Below are positions 1 to 10,944 of a DNA stretch of 64,000 nucleotides, one piece after another. The DNA comes from Acorus gramineus (Eukaryota; Streptophyta; Magnoliopsida; Acorales; Acoraceae), in NCBI GenBank assembly GCA_030737835.1, contig CM060849.1, positions 15,481,216 to 15,545,215 on the forward strand, read 5' to 3'. A model generated the notes under the pieces. The model ran no database searches. It was given only the letters and a program-made list of their open reading frames with translations, and had not been told where the DNA came from. The position numbers were made by a program, and so were the translations under genes. Every line of letters starts with the position of its first letter. The stretch's first letter is position 1.

Positions 1-19
1 TGCATTCCACGTCCACGCG

Positions 20-800
20 TTCACATGCAATCATACACGTATAATTGTGGATAAACTAACATCAACAAATTGCTTGTATCCATGAGAAACAATGATAAGA
101 TTTTTATTGAGGAATAATACATGTCGTACAAATACAATGAGTTTTCATAGAGAAAATAAATAAAAATTAAAACAATTTATACGGGCATCAAAATGTCTGA
201 ATACACCAATTTTATCTAGAAGATATGGAGGTCATGCGAACGCACCTCCATGGATCTCTAGTCCCCAAAAGCATTTTTAGTTATTTTTTCTAAAAGAAAT
301 GTTTTAATAACAAAAAAAAAATGATCAATTTTATTATTTAATATGTAGATAAATGACAAAAGTCATGGAACTCTTACCTAATAATAATAAAATGACGCAT
401 TCACATGCACTCACACCCGTGTAACAAATTGCTTATATCCGTGAGAAACAATGAGAGGTTTTTATTGAGGAATAATAACTGTTGTACAAGTACAATGAAT
501 TTTCATATAGAAAATAAATAAAAATAAAATAATTTATGCAATATCCTAAATTAAAATCATTTTTTCGCATCCTTAGAATAACTGCGATATTGGCCATCAA
601 AATGTCTGAATGCACCAATTTTATCTGTTTGTGTGTGTTGGGAGCCATTGCGTTCAGTGAAACGAGAGACATTTTCAAAACTGTCGTCGAATAAGTGAGA
701 AAATTAGCATATTCAACACTATCACCGGGCATCAAATGCTCCCCAAACGGACCCTCCCCAAAAGCTTTTTTTTGGTTATTTCTTCTTAAAAGAGATGTTT
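20..800. repeat. Two diverged direct copies of a ~360-bp AT-rich repeat
   Basis: The stretch at about 20-330 recurs at about 391-800. Both copies hold a CAAATTGCTTRTATCC segment, a TTTTTATTGAGGAATAATA segment and an ATCAAAATGTCTGAATRCAC segment in the same order. The second copy has an extra ~60 bp before the last segment. Neither copy has a credible reading frame; short ORFs here are in low-complexity sequence. It is probably a tandemly duplicated transposon piece of unknown family. Confidence 0.6.
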
Positions 801-3504
801 TAGTAACAAAAAATTTAATTAGTTTTGTGGCTCAATCTGGATCAATGACAAAAATTATAGCACTCCTACCTAAAAATACTAAAGATGACATATATTCTTG
901 TGATTGGTCGAATCATCAAATTGTTTTATTTATTTATTTATTTATTTATAGTTAAGATCACCTTCCTCTACTAAACTATGCATCCATGACTTAATTTTAA
1001 ACCGTATTTTGAAGACAAATCTTGCATAATCTTGTCCTGATATCAATTAGAGTGCAGATATATTTAGTTTGTTTTGTAGCCTTGTCTGTAGTTTCATACA
1101 TTATGATAACACAATATATATTGGACTATTATAATGTATGACCAAACAAAAAAAAAATATTTTGTCAAAGAAAGAAAATACCATGTATGGGAAAGTATAT
1201 GATTATTTTATTTAAAAAAAAAATTAAGACATGAATGATACTGCCATTGAGGTTAGACATATCATTTTCAGTTGTAGTCTGGTCCTGAGGAGGATAATTA
1301 CTACAGCCAGTATGAAAAATCACCCATTAATTCTTTATTCTATCTACTATCCATTGAGTATATACAATGTTGAATGTGGATATGGTGTGTATATATGCAC
1401 ACATTTTTTTTTCTTCTAAAGAAAGATTGTTATAATTCATGAATTTTCAAAGTTTTTCTCAATATTCTACGGAAGCTTTTCCTTTTTCATGTTCCATTAT
1501 ATTCTTTATCCACTTTTTTTCATTGACACATAACATTTGAAGAAAATGGATGTCCTTTGCTCTACATCTCCAGAGACACCTGGAACTGCTATTTTGCTTT
1601 AATAAAAGGCCACACTACCAACTTTACAGATGCTTTGCTTATTTTAATGCAATGCACCTACTAAAAGTTAAAAAAGAGGGTGACAGTAAGGTCCACCTCA
1701 CCTATATGGTACATATAAATATTTTGTATGTCACGGGGGGGGCTTTTTTTTTGTGTGTTTATTATAGATTTGTGAAGCTGATTCGATTATAGGTGAAATG
1801 GCCCCAATTTGAGTGAATGAAACAGCTCGAGCAACAGAAACCTGCATTCATTCATACAGAGTAAAGTATTGTCTCCCATTTATGAATGTTCGACAAACAT
1901 GTGCATCAAAATGTCACAAATATTAGCAACCTGAGATGGTACCCCAGATGCAATGCACCCACTAAAAAGTTAAAAAGGAGAGTTTACGTAGTGGGTGAAA
2001 TGAGTCTCACACATGGTATAGGAAGCTTGAGGCATTTGGATTCCATACATAGAAATCTCATTTAGGAAATTCATCAGCTTTTGAAAACACGTTATGATTC
2101 TTTTGCAATAATCAACTTAGGATGTGGTTGCACTCTAACAATTCTATAGTATATAAAATATCTAATAGAATGTGTACTCTACTATGTTGGTATACTATGA
2201 AAAATATAAAAAATAATGTAATCAATTTATTTTAGTATTTTACTTAGAAAGCCAGCAAAGGTGACTACAGGAATAAATAAGATGTAATATTTTTCATCAA
2301 CTTAGCGTAAATATCTAAATTGCAGTATTTTAAGAAGGTTAAACAAAACTCTTAAATATATAAAAGCAGTACAAAAATGAGTTTTTTTTATATAGAATAT
2401 AACAATTAATTAATTGTACAATTTTTTTTTATCTTATTTCAACCGAAGCGTTAAATGAAAAGTTGTTTTTCAACTTATTTCCCAAATGTTGTGTTAGTGT
2501 TGCTTAGTTTAAAGCTAATTCTAGGTCGTAATCAAGATATACCAGGATCGATTCCTAGAGTTTCACACTCATATGAATAGGTAGACATTGCAATCTTAGT
2601 CAATTCTAATTTTTAGTAAATTATCATGGAATTGTGTTTCAGTTTCCCTCAAAATTCCTAAAATCCAGTCCCGTCGACAATCATTTAGTTCCACGATTGA
2701 AAATATTGTAACCAATAATATACAAGTAAAGATAAGAATGGAATGGATATGTGTACATATTATATATAATTTTTTTTTTCTTCAGTGAGTACCAATAAAA
2801 AATACATATATTAATAAAAAGGAACTTTCATATTGAAGATAAATACGGATTTAACTCTATTATTAACACTGTTTATACAAATTCAATACAAATTAAAATT
2901 CCAAAGATATATTTATAATAAAATAAACAAATACACATCTACACTTTCTTCTATAAAGCGGGACCTCAAGCTCTACCAATTTATAATCAAGCGCCATGAT
3001 AAAACCAGCCAATTTCGACTTTTTATAGGCTTCTCGCACATCGGTCCCAGGTTCTACCAGTTTTACAATTAGACCCTTATATGTGCTAGAAATGTCCATC
3101 ATTCAAATATTCAAATTTATAAGTCTCACTTAATAAATACTACACTAAATTACGAATACAATCGGATCTTTGGGCATATAAGTTATTGATGAAAGTTTTG
3201 TTTTTTAATTTAGATCTATATATTTGTAACCGCGTATATAATCTCGTTTATTTATTTTTATTTTTCTTCTGTAAGATGATATAATAAATTTATTTTATAA
3301 ACACATAGTTAATAAACTATAATGTATATACTTAAAATCATAGTTCATAAAACTATATAAAGATATGCGCTAATGAAAAAAATATCTAATATATAAGTGA
3401 CACTAAAACATTAACGTCACTGAAAGAGAATTAATACATGTTTTTTTTTTTTATAACTTTAAGTGAATTTGTCAGTGGATTGGAAACTTCATGTACATTT
3501 AATG
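801..3504. other. AT-rich stretch without a recognisable gene
   Basis: No coding region, RNA gene or clear transposon end was recognised. ORFs are under 90 codons, of low complexity and without known motifs. Poly(A)/poly(T) runs and TATATA tracts are common. Confidence 0.5.
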
Positions 3505-3872
3505 TTAGATTAATATAAGATGCGGCCATCCAGATAGTTCAAAGTTATATAATCTTCTACTGAAATAGAAGATTATATAATCACATTAATATAAAATGTT
3601 GTATGAAAATTAATACAATAATATATTTTTTTGTTTCTTAAAAAAAATAAAGTAGACTATAATATAACCTCACTTATTTTACTCAAAAAAAAAAAAAAAC
3701 CCACTTATCTAACATTATTTTTGTCATAAAAAGATAGTTCATATCTACCTATACTATATATAGAGAATGGTTCCATGTGAGGAGAAACAACATGATCCAA
3801 TCTTTTCTTATTTACCTATTTTACCCCTACAAAATATGTTAATTGACATAACAAGGGAGGCAAAAGACCTTA
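3505..3872. repeat. Direct repeat, left copy, with internal hairpin
   Basis: This segment is nearly identical to 8320-8687. It starts at GATTAATATAAGATGCGGCC and ends after GAGGCAAAAGACCT. A perfect 14-bp inverted repeat with an 8-base loop lies at 3545-3580. The unit has no coding capacity. The two copies lie 4.8 kb apart in the same orientation and bracket the BAHD relic and the minisatellite. They could be long terminal repeats, but no TG...CA ends, primer-binding site or retrotransposon coding sequence was seen, so a duplicated non-autonomous element is as likely. Confidence 0.75.
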
Positions 3873-5280
3873 AACACTCGTAGGGGTAAATGGGTAATTT
3901 TATGGGGTGGATTTGTTGTGGTTGGGACGGACAGCAATGCTATATTGCTGTTGTGGGTCTCTCCACACACTTTCTTTGTCTCCACACTCTTCTTTTTTTG
4001 TTCTTTTTTTTTTTTTTACTTTGTTGGCTAGTGAAAAAAAATTGAACATGACAGCTTCAACCGGCCCATTTTTTGTCTTGATTGATTATTGTCTTATAGG
4101 TTTTATATATATATATATATATATATTTATTCTCATGTACAGTGGTTTTAGATTTTTTAAGGATTGTTCGTGTATATAGATTCATTTGTTTTAGGGATTT
4201 TATTTATTTTTATATAGGGATTTTAATTTTCATATTTTTTGTGTGTATTGTTCATGTATAGAGATTTTAAGATTTTGATATGTATTACTTTTGTATAGTT
4301 GGTTATAGGTTATGTATGTATTGCTCATGTAAAGGATTTTATTTATTTTCATATAAGAATTTTAGTTTTCATAATTTTTGTATGTATTAGTCATGTATTT
4401 TTGTATGTATTGTTCATGTATGCATTGCTCATATATTTTTTGTATATATTGTTCATATATAGGGATTTTATTTTTCATATCTCCATATGTAGGGATCTTA
4501 TTTTTCATATATATACAACTCATATAAGATTGTTTCGTGAATGCTTTATAAACATTTTCAATTGTCTTTCTATTGAAAGGCAAATTGTAAACTTTTTCAA
4601 TTGTCTTTCTATTGAAAGATAATTTATTTTTATTTTGTGGGAACTGTCAAATTTATCATCTCGGGAGCAGACTTCCATTTATGTAGAAATCAATTAAGTT
4701 ATAATCACTACTATTTATTTTTCATTACAAAGGATAAAATAACATAATGGCCAATTTTAAAAATTATGAGCTTATTTTAAAATAACTTTCTTTTTTAGAC
4801 AACATGCATTTTTATTTCGTTATTCATTATGTATTTGTGATTAGTAATTAACACACACATTAGCGCATGCATTTAAACTAGTATTCTAAACACAAAACGG
4901 ATCTTCTTTTGGTGCGCACGAGTTATCATGATCTTGTGTTTGAAACAATGCGTGGGAAGACGAGTACAGATATATATGATCATTTTTCATATTCTTTAAC
5001 ACATACATATACAACATACTGATCATATTGTGTAATTAAAAGTTTCCAGCTCTACATTTATGAATTAAGCATTGTTTGGATCCCAAAAATGATCCTCAAA
5101 CCTCTTATACACTATGATAGTATAGTATGACAACATGTATGAAAAATAATTTTTTTTGAAAAAAAATTGCTAGTATATCTCTTACATATTTCATTTTTTA
5201 TAACAGTATTTATTTCTATGTATGAGTATATTTAAAAAAAACAAAAAACAAAAAAAACGGTGAAAGTTGTGGAGATACAC
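3873..5280. repeat. AT-rich spacer with degenerate short tandem repeats
   Basis: Between 4180 and 4520 a motif like GTATTGTTCATGTATAGGGA recurs irregularly, with CATATA/TTTTATTT linkers. At 4555-4618 a 42-bp unit containing CAATTGTCTTTCTATTGAAAG occurs twice. The 107-codon ORF over this array is a by-product of the repeats. The end (about 5160-5280) matches 38260-38340 and belongs to the next repeat. Confidence 0.5.
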
Positions 5281-5430
5281 CGGACTATGACCATGAAGTA
5301 TAGAATGGGGAGTGTGGGCTTGTATTCCCCAAGGGCCCAATGCAGCTTCATCATGGGCTAAATGGCCTTCTGGAGAGGTCATCTGGCTGGGCCGGACTTC
5401 AAGTGACGACAGCCTAAGCTTACAAGGGTT
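5281..5430. repeat. Fragment of a dispersed repeat (copies near 11.95-12.08 kb and 38.39-38.48 kb)
   Basis: The segment with ATGAAGTATAGAATGGGGAG and TTCCCCAAGGGCCCA is found inverted at about 11945-12065 and, partly, in direct orientation at about 38395-38480. It abuts the 3' side of the BAHD relic, so the relic is embedded in transposon-derived sequence. The family was not identified. Confidence 0.6.
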
Positions 5431-5454
5431 TGGATTCTCCGCTTGTGTTTGTTT

Positions 5455-5916
5455 TTGCTTATCTCGGACCACGCGTGGAAGAAATGCCAGAAAGACGTGC
5501 CGTCACGTCTCCGACGGCATGGTTGAACGAGCACCCGACCGACGAAGACCCAGTGGACGAGCTCCGTGAGCTGCACCAAGAGAAGGGGGAGGGTGTGGCC
5601 GTCGTGGTTGGCCGCCGCGTCAAGCATTCATCGCGAAGTCAGGCACGTCATGCGGGTGAGTACGTCCGCCACGCTCGCGCTACTCCGTGACCGCGCGCGC
5701 GAATTCAGCACCTGTGTCATTGCAGTTGATGGAGATTATCACGCGCCCGTCGTCTTCGTTGGGTTTTCCGGTGACGAGACAGCTTGCAAGGGGAGGGAAG
5801 TGGTGGAGGGCGATGGAGAGGGAGGTTTGGAGGGCGTCGGCGATGGCAGGGATGGAGAGGGGAGAGCGGTGGAAGAGGAGGCCCTTTTGGATGTAGTGAC
5901 ACAGATGGGATAACAA
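5455..5916 (-). pseudogene. BAHD acyltransferase relic (A type), heavily decayed
   Basis: Minus-strand translation matches residues ~34-183 of the intact A genes: HYIQKGLLFHR, then CNDTGAEFARAV, then NHDGHTLPLL, LVQLTELV and DGTSFWHFFHAWSEI. Both ends are missing: no start codon or first ~33 residues, and nothing after the motif that follows the HXXXD site. An in-frame TAG plus a 1-bp insertion follows ARAVTE near 5680. A deletion near 5630 shortens the region before NHDGH. Two insertions totalling 9 bp near 5510-5540 destroy the HXXXD active-site motif. It cannot make an enzyme. At one variable site (CGCCCGTC, near 5745) it agrees with A3 against A1, A4 and A6, which suggests the A3 base is ancestral there. 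Confidence 0.9.
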
Positions 5917-6230
5917 TTAATGCATTATGTCTATGATTACTATACTTTTTATATTCATAATGATTGGGATTGTTTATGCAAGGAGGAGGAGGGTGGAGAG
6001 GCGGGAAGAGGAGAGAGAACAGAGGAGGGGAGGTGGGAGGGGAAAATTTGAAGAAAAAAAATTAAAAGTTGTCGTGGGGTTGGTCTTCTCATAAAATATG
6101 GGTGGTGGATTTCACAACGTAGCGGGGACAGAAAACTGGCTGGTGGGACTTGGGAGTCTATGTTGGCCAGGTCCAGGTCTAGGGCTACCACCTTAAAAGC
6201 ATATCCCACCAACAAACTCATCCCACCAAC
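5917..6230. other. Spacer without recognised features
   Basis: It contains a purine-rich GGAGG tract at 5978-6045. No gene or transposon end was recognised. Confidence 0.4.
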
Positions 6231-6780
6231 TAGTCTTTTATTACTTCTTAACCCACCATCGTATAATATTCATCACACACTATGCCCTAATCTCACCACC
6301 CTCATTTTTTCACAATTCTCTCTCTCTCTCTCCCCTTTTCTCTTCTCACCCTTTTTTCTCTCCTCTTGCACCCACCTATTCACAAATCCACTCACCTCCA
6401 CCCCGTGAAGGTTGCCATTCGAGATATCGTCAACCTCTCTCGAGTCCATAGTGGACTTCGTCGTGTCCGAACTCGGCACGAATAGGGTCGTGCACAATGC
6501 ACACGATGGTAATGGTGCTGGAGGATCGGACGACAGCGTAGAAGAGGGCGGCATTCAAGTGGTACATGGTGGCGGGGATGGCGGAGGTGGTTGGATATGC
6601 AAAGACGATGAACCGCCACCTGCAGACATATGGTTATCCAATGTATTTCTGTCATTGCTCAAATGGGCTAGGACTTACGTGGTGCCCTCTGACAGGGATG
6701 ACGGGACCAAGGCGGAGGCAGAGGCGGTGGTGGTGTGTCACACTATCACGCCGACTCATCTAAGTGGCACCTGAAGCACG
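6231..6780. other. GC-rich exon-like island of unknown origin
   Basis: A CT-rich microsatellite-like tract (6310-6370) is followed by ~370 bp that is much richer in GC than its surroundings (6405-6775). Both strands have open frames of 80-120 codons. One minus-strand frame reads through a hydrophobic segment (FAYPTTSAIPATMYHLNAAL, then FYAVV) that could be a membrane-spanning piece, with a CAG acceptor-like site before it. No family was recognised. A gene fragment carried by a transposon is a reasonable guess, but a chance GC-rich stretch is not excluded. Confidence 0.35.
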
Positions 6781-7375
6781 TCACATTTCGGATGTTGATG
6801 AATGCCTGAAAGGATTGTTTCCATTCAATCGACACATTAAATGTCGATGGTTCACTCCAAGTCGACAATTAATCATCAATAGTGATCGTGTATGGTCGAC
6901 ATGAGGATAGTCGATGCAAAATTTCATTTTTTTTTTTAAATTTTTGTTCGACAAGGTACTATCGAATTGGAGCCCCATTTCATGACAGTAAATGGGTCGA
7001 ACCCAGTAATGAAAAATGAATAAATCATTCAACGGGCTCACTATCGGCTAAAGACAACCAGATCAGCAAGTATTATTGACACCTCTTAAATATGCACCAA
7101 GCTTACTCAAGCATCTTCAAGGCATGCAACTGACATCTCTCGCTTCACCTCATCGGCGAGGCACAGGTTCTTCTCTATCAGCCATGCTTCACAAACTCCG
7201 CAACCTAGAGGAGGAAAGTAGGGGAGGATGACGAGAGGGTTCTTGAAACAGAGGGAGAGGCCGACAGAGAGTGAATTGCTTGGAGCGTGTGCTCAGCGGT
7301 CTCGAGGTCCGTGGTTGGAACTTGGAACCTTCGGAAGCGGAAGCTAAAGCTGTTGAGGAAGCTAAAGCCAATGTG
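6781..7375. other. Spacer without recognised features
   Basis: No supported gene. Several GTCGA-containing short motifs recur at 6830-6960, but no clear repeat unit could be fixed. Confidence 0.35.
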
Positions 7376-7816
7376 TCCTGCCGACGTGCTCTACCAGCCC
7401 TGTCATCGTGCCCTGCCAACCCCGTCGTGCCCTGCCGATGTGCCCTGTTCACCCTGCCGTCGCGCCCTCCCGTGCTCTGCAGACGGACCTGCCAACCCTG
7501 CTGTCGCGCCCTGCCGTGTCCTACCAACCTTGCCAATGTGCCATGCTCGACCTGCCGTCGCACCCTGCCAGCCTTGCCGTCGTGCCTTGCCGACAGACCT
7601 GCCAGCCCTGCCGACGTTCCCTGCCAGCCCTGCCGACGTGCCCTGCCAGCCCTGCCAACGTGCCCTGCCAGCCCTGCCGACGTGCCTTGTCGACGGACCT
7701 ACCAGCCCTGCCGACGTGCCCTGCTGTGCCCTGCCAGCACTGCCGACAGGCCCTGCCAGCAGCCCTGCCGACGTGCCCTACTAGCCCTGCCATTGTGCCC
7801 TACTCGCCCTGCCGTC
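7376..7816. repeat. GC-rich minisatellite, CCCTGCCGACGTG/CCCTGCCAG units
   Basis: About 440 bp of alternating CCCTGCC modules (CCCTGCCAG, CCCTGCCGACGTG, CCCTGCCGTCG), with a higher-order period near 22 bp between 7600 and 7700. The long open frames on both strands (up to 188 codons, rich in Pro, Ala, Cys and Arg) come from the repeat lacking stop codons and are not evidence of a protein. The array ends where the half fold-back element starts. Confidence 0.85.
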
Positions 7817-7825
7817 GCCCTGCAA

Positions 7826-8314
7826 TTTCAAAATTAAATACCCTTTAAAATACTGCAATTTCTACACAATTAAATGTAAAAATTCTTCAGGGGCATTTTT
7901 GTCTTTTACATGTACCAATTTGTTTTTATGATTATTTATAAGGACTGTAATGTTTATCCAATTAAATGTAAAAATCTTTCAGGAGAAATTTTATCTTTTG
8001 CAAGGACTAATTTATCTTTATGATTGTTTATAGGGACTGCAATGTGTACACAATTTAATGTAAAAGTCTTTCAGGGGTAATTTTATCTTTTGCAGGGATT
8101 AATTTGTCTTTATGACTGTTTATAAAGACTTCAATGTCAACACAATTATATGTGACAGAATATTCTGGGAATATTCCGTTAAGTTTGGATGGAAATTTAA
8201 CTCAGGGATGATAATTGGGTTTTTCTGAGTTTTCAGGGACTCGTACGTCTGTCCTAATTTTTGTAGGGACTTATATGGGTTTTCCCATGTTCGTAGGGAC
8301 TTAGATGTCTTTAA
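7826..8314. repeat. Half of a fold-back element (one arm only)
   Basis: This segment matches one arm of the complete fold-back element at 39392-40348 and ends with the same terminal motif (GGGACTTAGATGTCTTTAAC). Internal ~110-bp units (AATTAAATGTAAAAATC, then TTTTGCAGGGA and AATTTGTCTTTATGA) recur several times. The other arm is absent: the left end corresponds to the centre of the palindrome and is fused to the minisatellite. Confidence 0.75.
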
Positions 8315-8319
8315 CCCTA

Positions 8320-8687
8320 GATTAATATAAGATGCGGCCATCCAGATAGTTCAAAGTTATATAATCTTCTACTGAAATAGAAGATTATATAATCACATTA
8401 ATATAAAATGTTGTATGAAAATTAATACAATAATATATTTTTTTGTTTCTTAAAAAAATAAAGTAGACTATAATATGACCTCACTTATTTTACTCAAAAA
8501 AAAAAAAAAAAAAAAACCCCACTTATCTAACATTATTTTTGTCATAAAAGGATAGTTCATATCTACCTATACTATATATAGAGAATGGTTCCATGTGAGG
8601 AGAAACAATATGATCCAATCTTTTCTTATTTACCTATTTTACCCCTACAAAATATGTTAATTGACATAACAAGAGAGGCAAAAGACC
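8320..8687. repeat. Direct repeat, right copy, with internal hairpin
   Basis: Nearly identical to 3505-3872, including the 14-bp perfect inverted repeat (here 8357-8392). The main difference is a longer poly(A) run near 8500. Right of AAAGACCT the sequence changes abruptly to a C-rich segment (8690-8880) with CTGCACGTGCC repeats that has no match at the left copy. Confidence 0.75.
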
Positions 8688-8891
8688 TGCGCCCCTATCG
8701 TGCCTTTGTTGCACCCCTGCCGCTCCTGCACGTGCCCCTGCTGCTCCTGCACGTGCCTCTACTGCGCCATGTGGCACCTCTGCAGCGTCGTGCCGTGCCT
8801 CACCCCACCACCCGTTGCTGTCGCCAGCCTCCGCCACCTTCTCATTTTTGTGCAAACTCTAAGGGTTCTACCTTTCAGAGTTTGGGAGGGG

Positions 8892-9084
8892 TGTTAAAGA
8901 GTCATTATTAGAATAATATTATGTCTTTATTATCATTATTATTATATTATTAGTTTCATAGTTTTCGTATATTCTTTTTCTGGTATTTTAGGGTTTCCTT
9001 TATGTATCTATAAATAGAATTTTTGACTCCTCTAATACAATAACAAGAATTCTTTTTCCTTTATTCTTTTTTTTTTTTTTTTCA
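8892..9084 (+). mobile_element. LTR-like fragment (putative Ty1-copia type solo or truncated LTR)
   Basis: A purine-rich tract (GAGTTTGGGAGGGG) is followed by TGTTAAAGAGTC, the arrangement of a polypurine tract next to the 5' end of an LTR. It closely resembles the GGGGGAG/TGTTAAAC boundary of the copia remnant at 60109. A TATAAATAGA motif lies at about 9010, and a long T run ends with TTTCA at 9084. No matching 5' LTR or coding region was found. The end at 9084 is a guess. Confidence 0.5.
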
Positions 9085-9574
9085 GGTGGTTATCTCCTCC
9101 TTATGCTTGTTTTATTGCTCTCTTGCAATTTAGCTTATTTATAACTCACTTTAATGGATACGAATGAACTATCCCTCTCTAAAAAAAAAAATAATAATAA
9201 TAATTCAGAGCATTATTTTATTCACTTAACATTATAGCATTATTTTATTGAATAAAATCTACTCTCTTTTTTTATTAAATATAACATTTTCTCAAGTAAT
9301 TAATTGTAATTGTGAATTAAGAATCAATCGATTAAATCAATCAATTGTCGGATTTTAAAAATCATCAAGTGATTACTTTTTACCACTTTCTGTACTGACA
9401 GGTTGTGATTGGTTCAACCGTTGGGTTGAGTCATGATTTAAATCACTGCTTGAGATCGACCATGTATGTATACTCTATTAGAGATTTTATATGTTAGAAT
9501 TAAATTACGTGTCTTCTTGAAAAATTATCTACATAAGGAGAGTATTGGCGCCTTTTTACATAGGGTAAGAGGAA
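9085..9574. repeat. Inverted copy of ~38998-39330
   Basis: From about 9205 to 9574 this is a diverged reverse complement of 39330-38998 (shared CTCAAGTAATTAATTG and GAATAAAATCTA motifs, then the segment before the Mutator-like insertion). It continues on the far side of that insertion. No gene was recognised. Confidence 0.55.
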
Positions 9575-10935
9575 CAGTCATGATACCTAGGCCCCAAAAT
9601 ATAAGCCCCACTCATAAGCCCCATGAGGTGTCATCATCTCATTGGTTGTTTTTTTTTTGTTTGTTGACTTTTTAAAAATGGTAAAATGACAAAATACAAA
9701 TATGTCCTTCATTAAAAATCTCTCTCATTAACCCAAATCCCTCAATTTTCTCTATTCGGTTATTACCTTTCCATGTGAATCTTGAAATCCATTTAACCAT
9801 TTCAAATTTTGAATTTTAAAATCTTTACCTAAATTACAATTGAACCTAAATTACACTAAAAAAGTTGGATATTTATTGTATTCAAATTTAAATAAAAAAA
9901 CACATATGGTTACTATATGAATTAGTTACATCAAATACCTTTATTAAATATTTACATCTCTCACAACGATTTGTTACATTTACATCAGAACTGTTACATT
10001 TACATAAATATAACAAACAATTTCATTTTCCTACCTAAATATTTTACATTCCATGCAATGTTTAAACAATTTAGAAACAGATTATATTTTCAATAGTCAG
10101 TTACATTTTATAGAAAATATCAAACACTTTTTTTATTGTGTGATACATTTAACAAACATATGTATTTGACTGTTACAGTAATAAATGTAACAAATATAAA
10201 TTACTATTTACATTGAAACAAATGCAATACACGAATGAATGTTACATTCATAAATGTAACAAATATAAATCAATACATGCATGCAGTTGACTGTTACATT
10301 TACGAATGTAACAAAAATAATACAGATTTGAAAAATTACATTGTCAATAATGTAGCAGTAACATCAAACAAACTACTCATATATAAAATGTAACGATTTC
10401 GAGTGTTACATTTAGATATTGAAACAAAAACAAATCAAAATGTGATAAATGACATTCAATACATGAAAAAAATTGTGTTTAAATATTTAAAACAAAAAGC
10501 AAAACACAATATTTTTACGAATCTAATAATGTCAAACCTGATCCGAAAGACATTGATGTGAGATCCAAATCGAAAAAAAAAAAATGATTTCGTGCCTTCT
10601 CCTCAAAAATAGAATTTCCGATTTGCTCCCATGTATTCTTCATAAACAAAATCAATTCCGTAATGCAAAACCTCCTCATGTCGCATACAAGACAAATTTT
10701 CAATTGTTTCAACATCAATGGTTTCTCCGGTCCCTCTCAAATATTATTGCAAGATTTTAAGAATCCATTAATGGTGAATAAATACAGAATTTTCAGAATT
10801 AAATGATACTCCACAATCATAGGGATACATGTTAAAGTAGTTATCAAGTAAATGGTATAATAGACAATGTACACTTGCCACATCATGGGGCCTGTGATGG
10901 GGCCTGAAAAATTGAGGCCTAAGAATCATTATTGA
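9575..10935. mobile_element. Non-autonomous Mutator-like element with 9-bp target-site duplication
   Basis: The element is flanked by TAAGAGGAA at 9566-9574 and 10936-10944. Its ends are imperfect inverted repeats of ~55 bp: CATGATACCTAGGCCCC on the left and the complement of ATGATTCTTAGGCCTC on the right, both with GGCCCCAT-like blocks further in. The 9-bp duplication and long inverted ends fit Mutator-like elements. There is no transposase; the interior is AT-rich with many TGTTACATTTA motifs. A related right end is seen at 27265-27328. The paralogous site near 38985 has the target sequence only once, which confirms insertion. Confidence 0.85.
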
Positions 10936-10944
10936 TAAGAGGAA

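Noticed and set aside
7271-7848. Overlapping ORFs of 90-188 codons, Cys/Pro/Ala-rich
   Set aside because: They run through the CCCTGCC minisatellite, where several frames lack stops by repetition; no unique protein sequence is present.
3505-8687. An LTR retrotransposon with the direct repeats as LTRs
   Set aside because: No TG...CA ends, primer-binding site, purine tract at the right place, or gag/pol remnants inside; the interior holds a BAHD relic and unrelated repeats.
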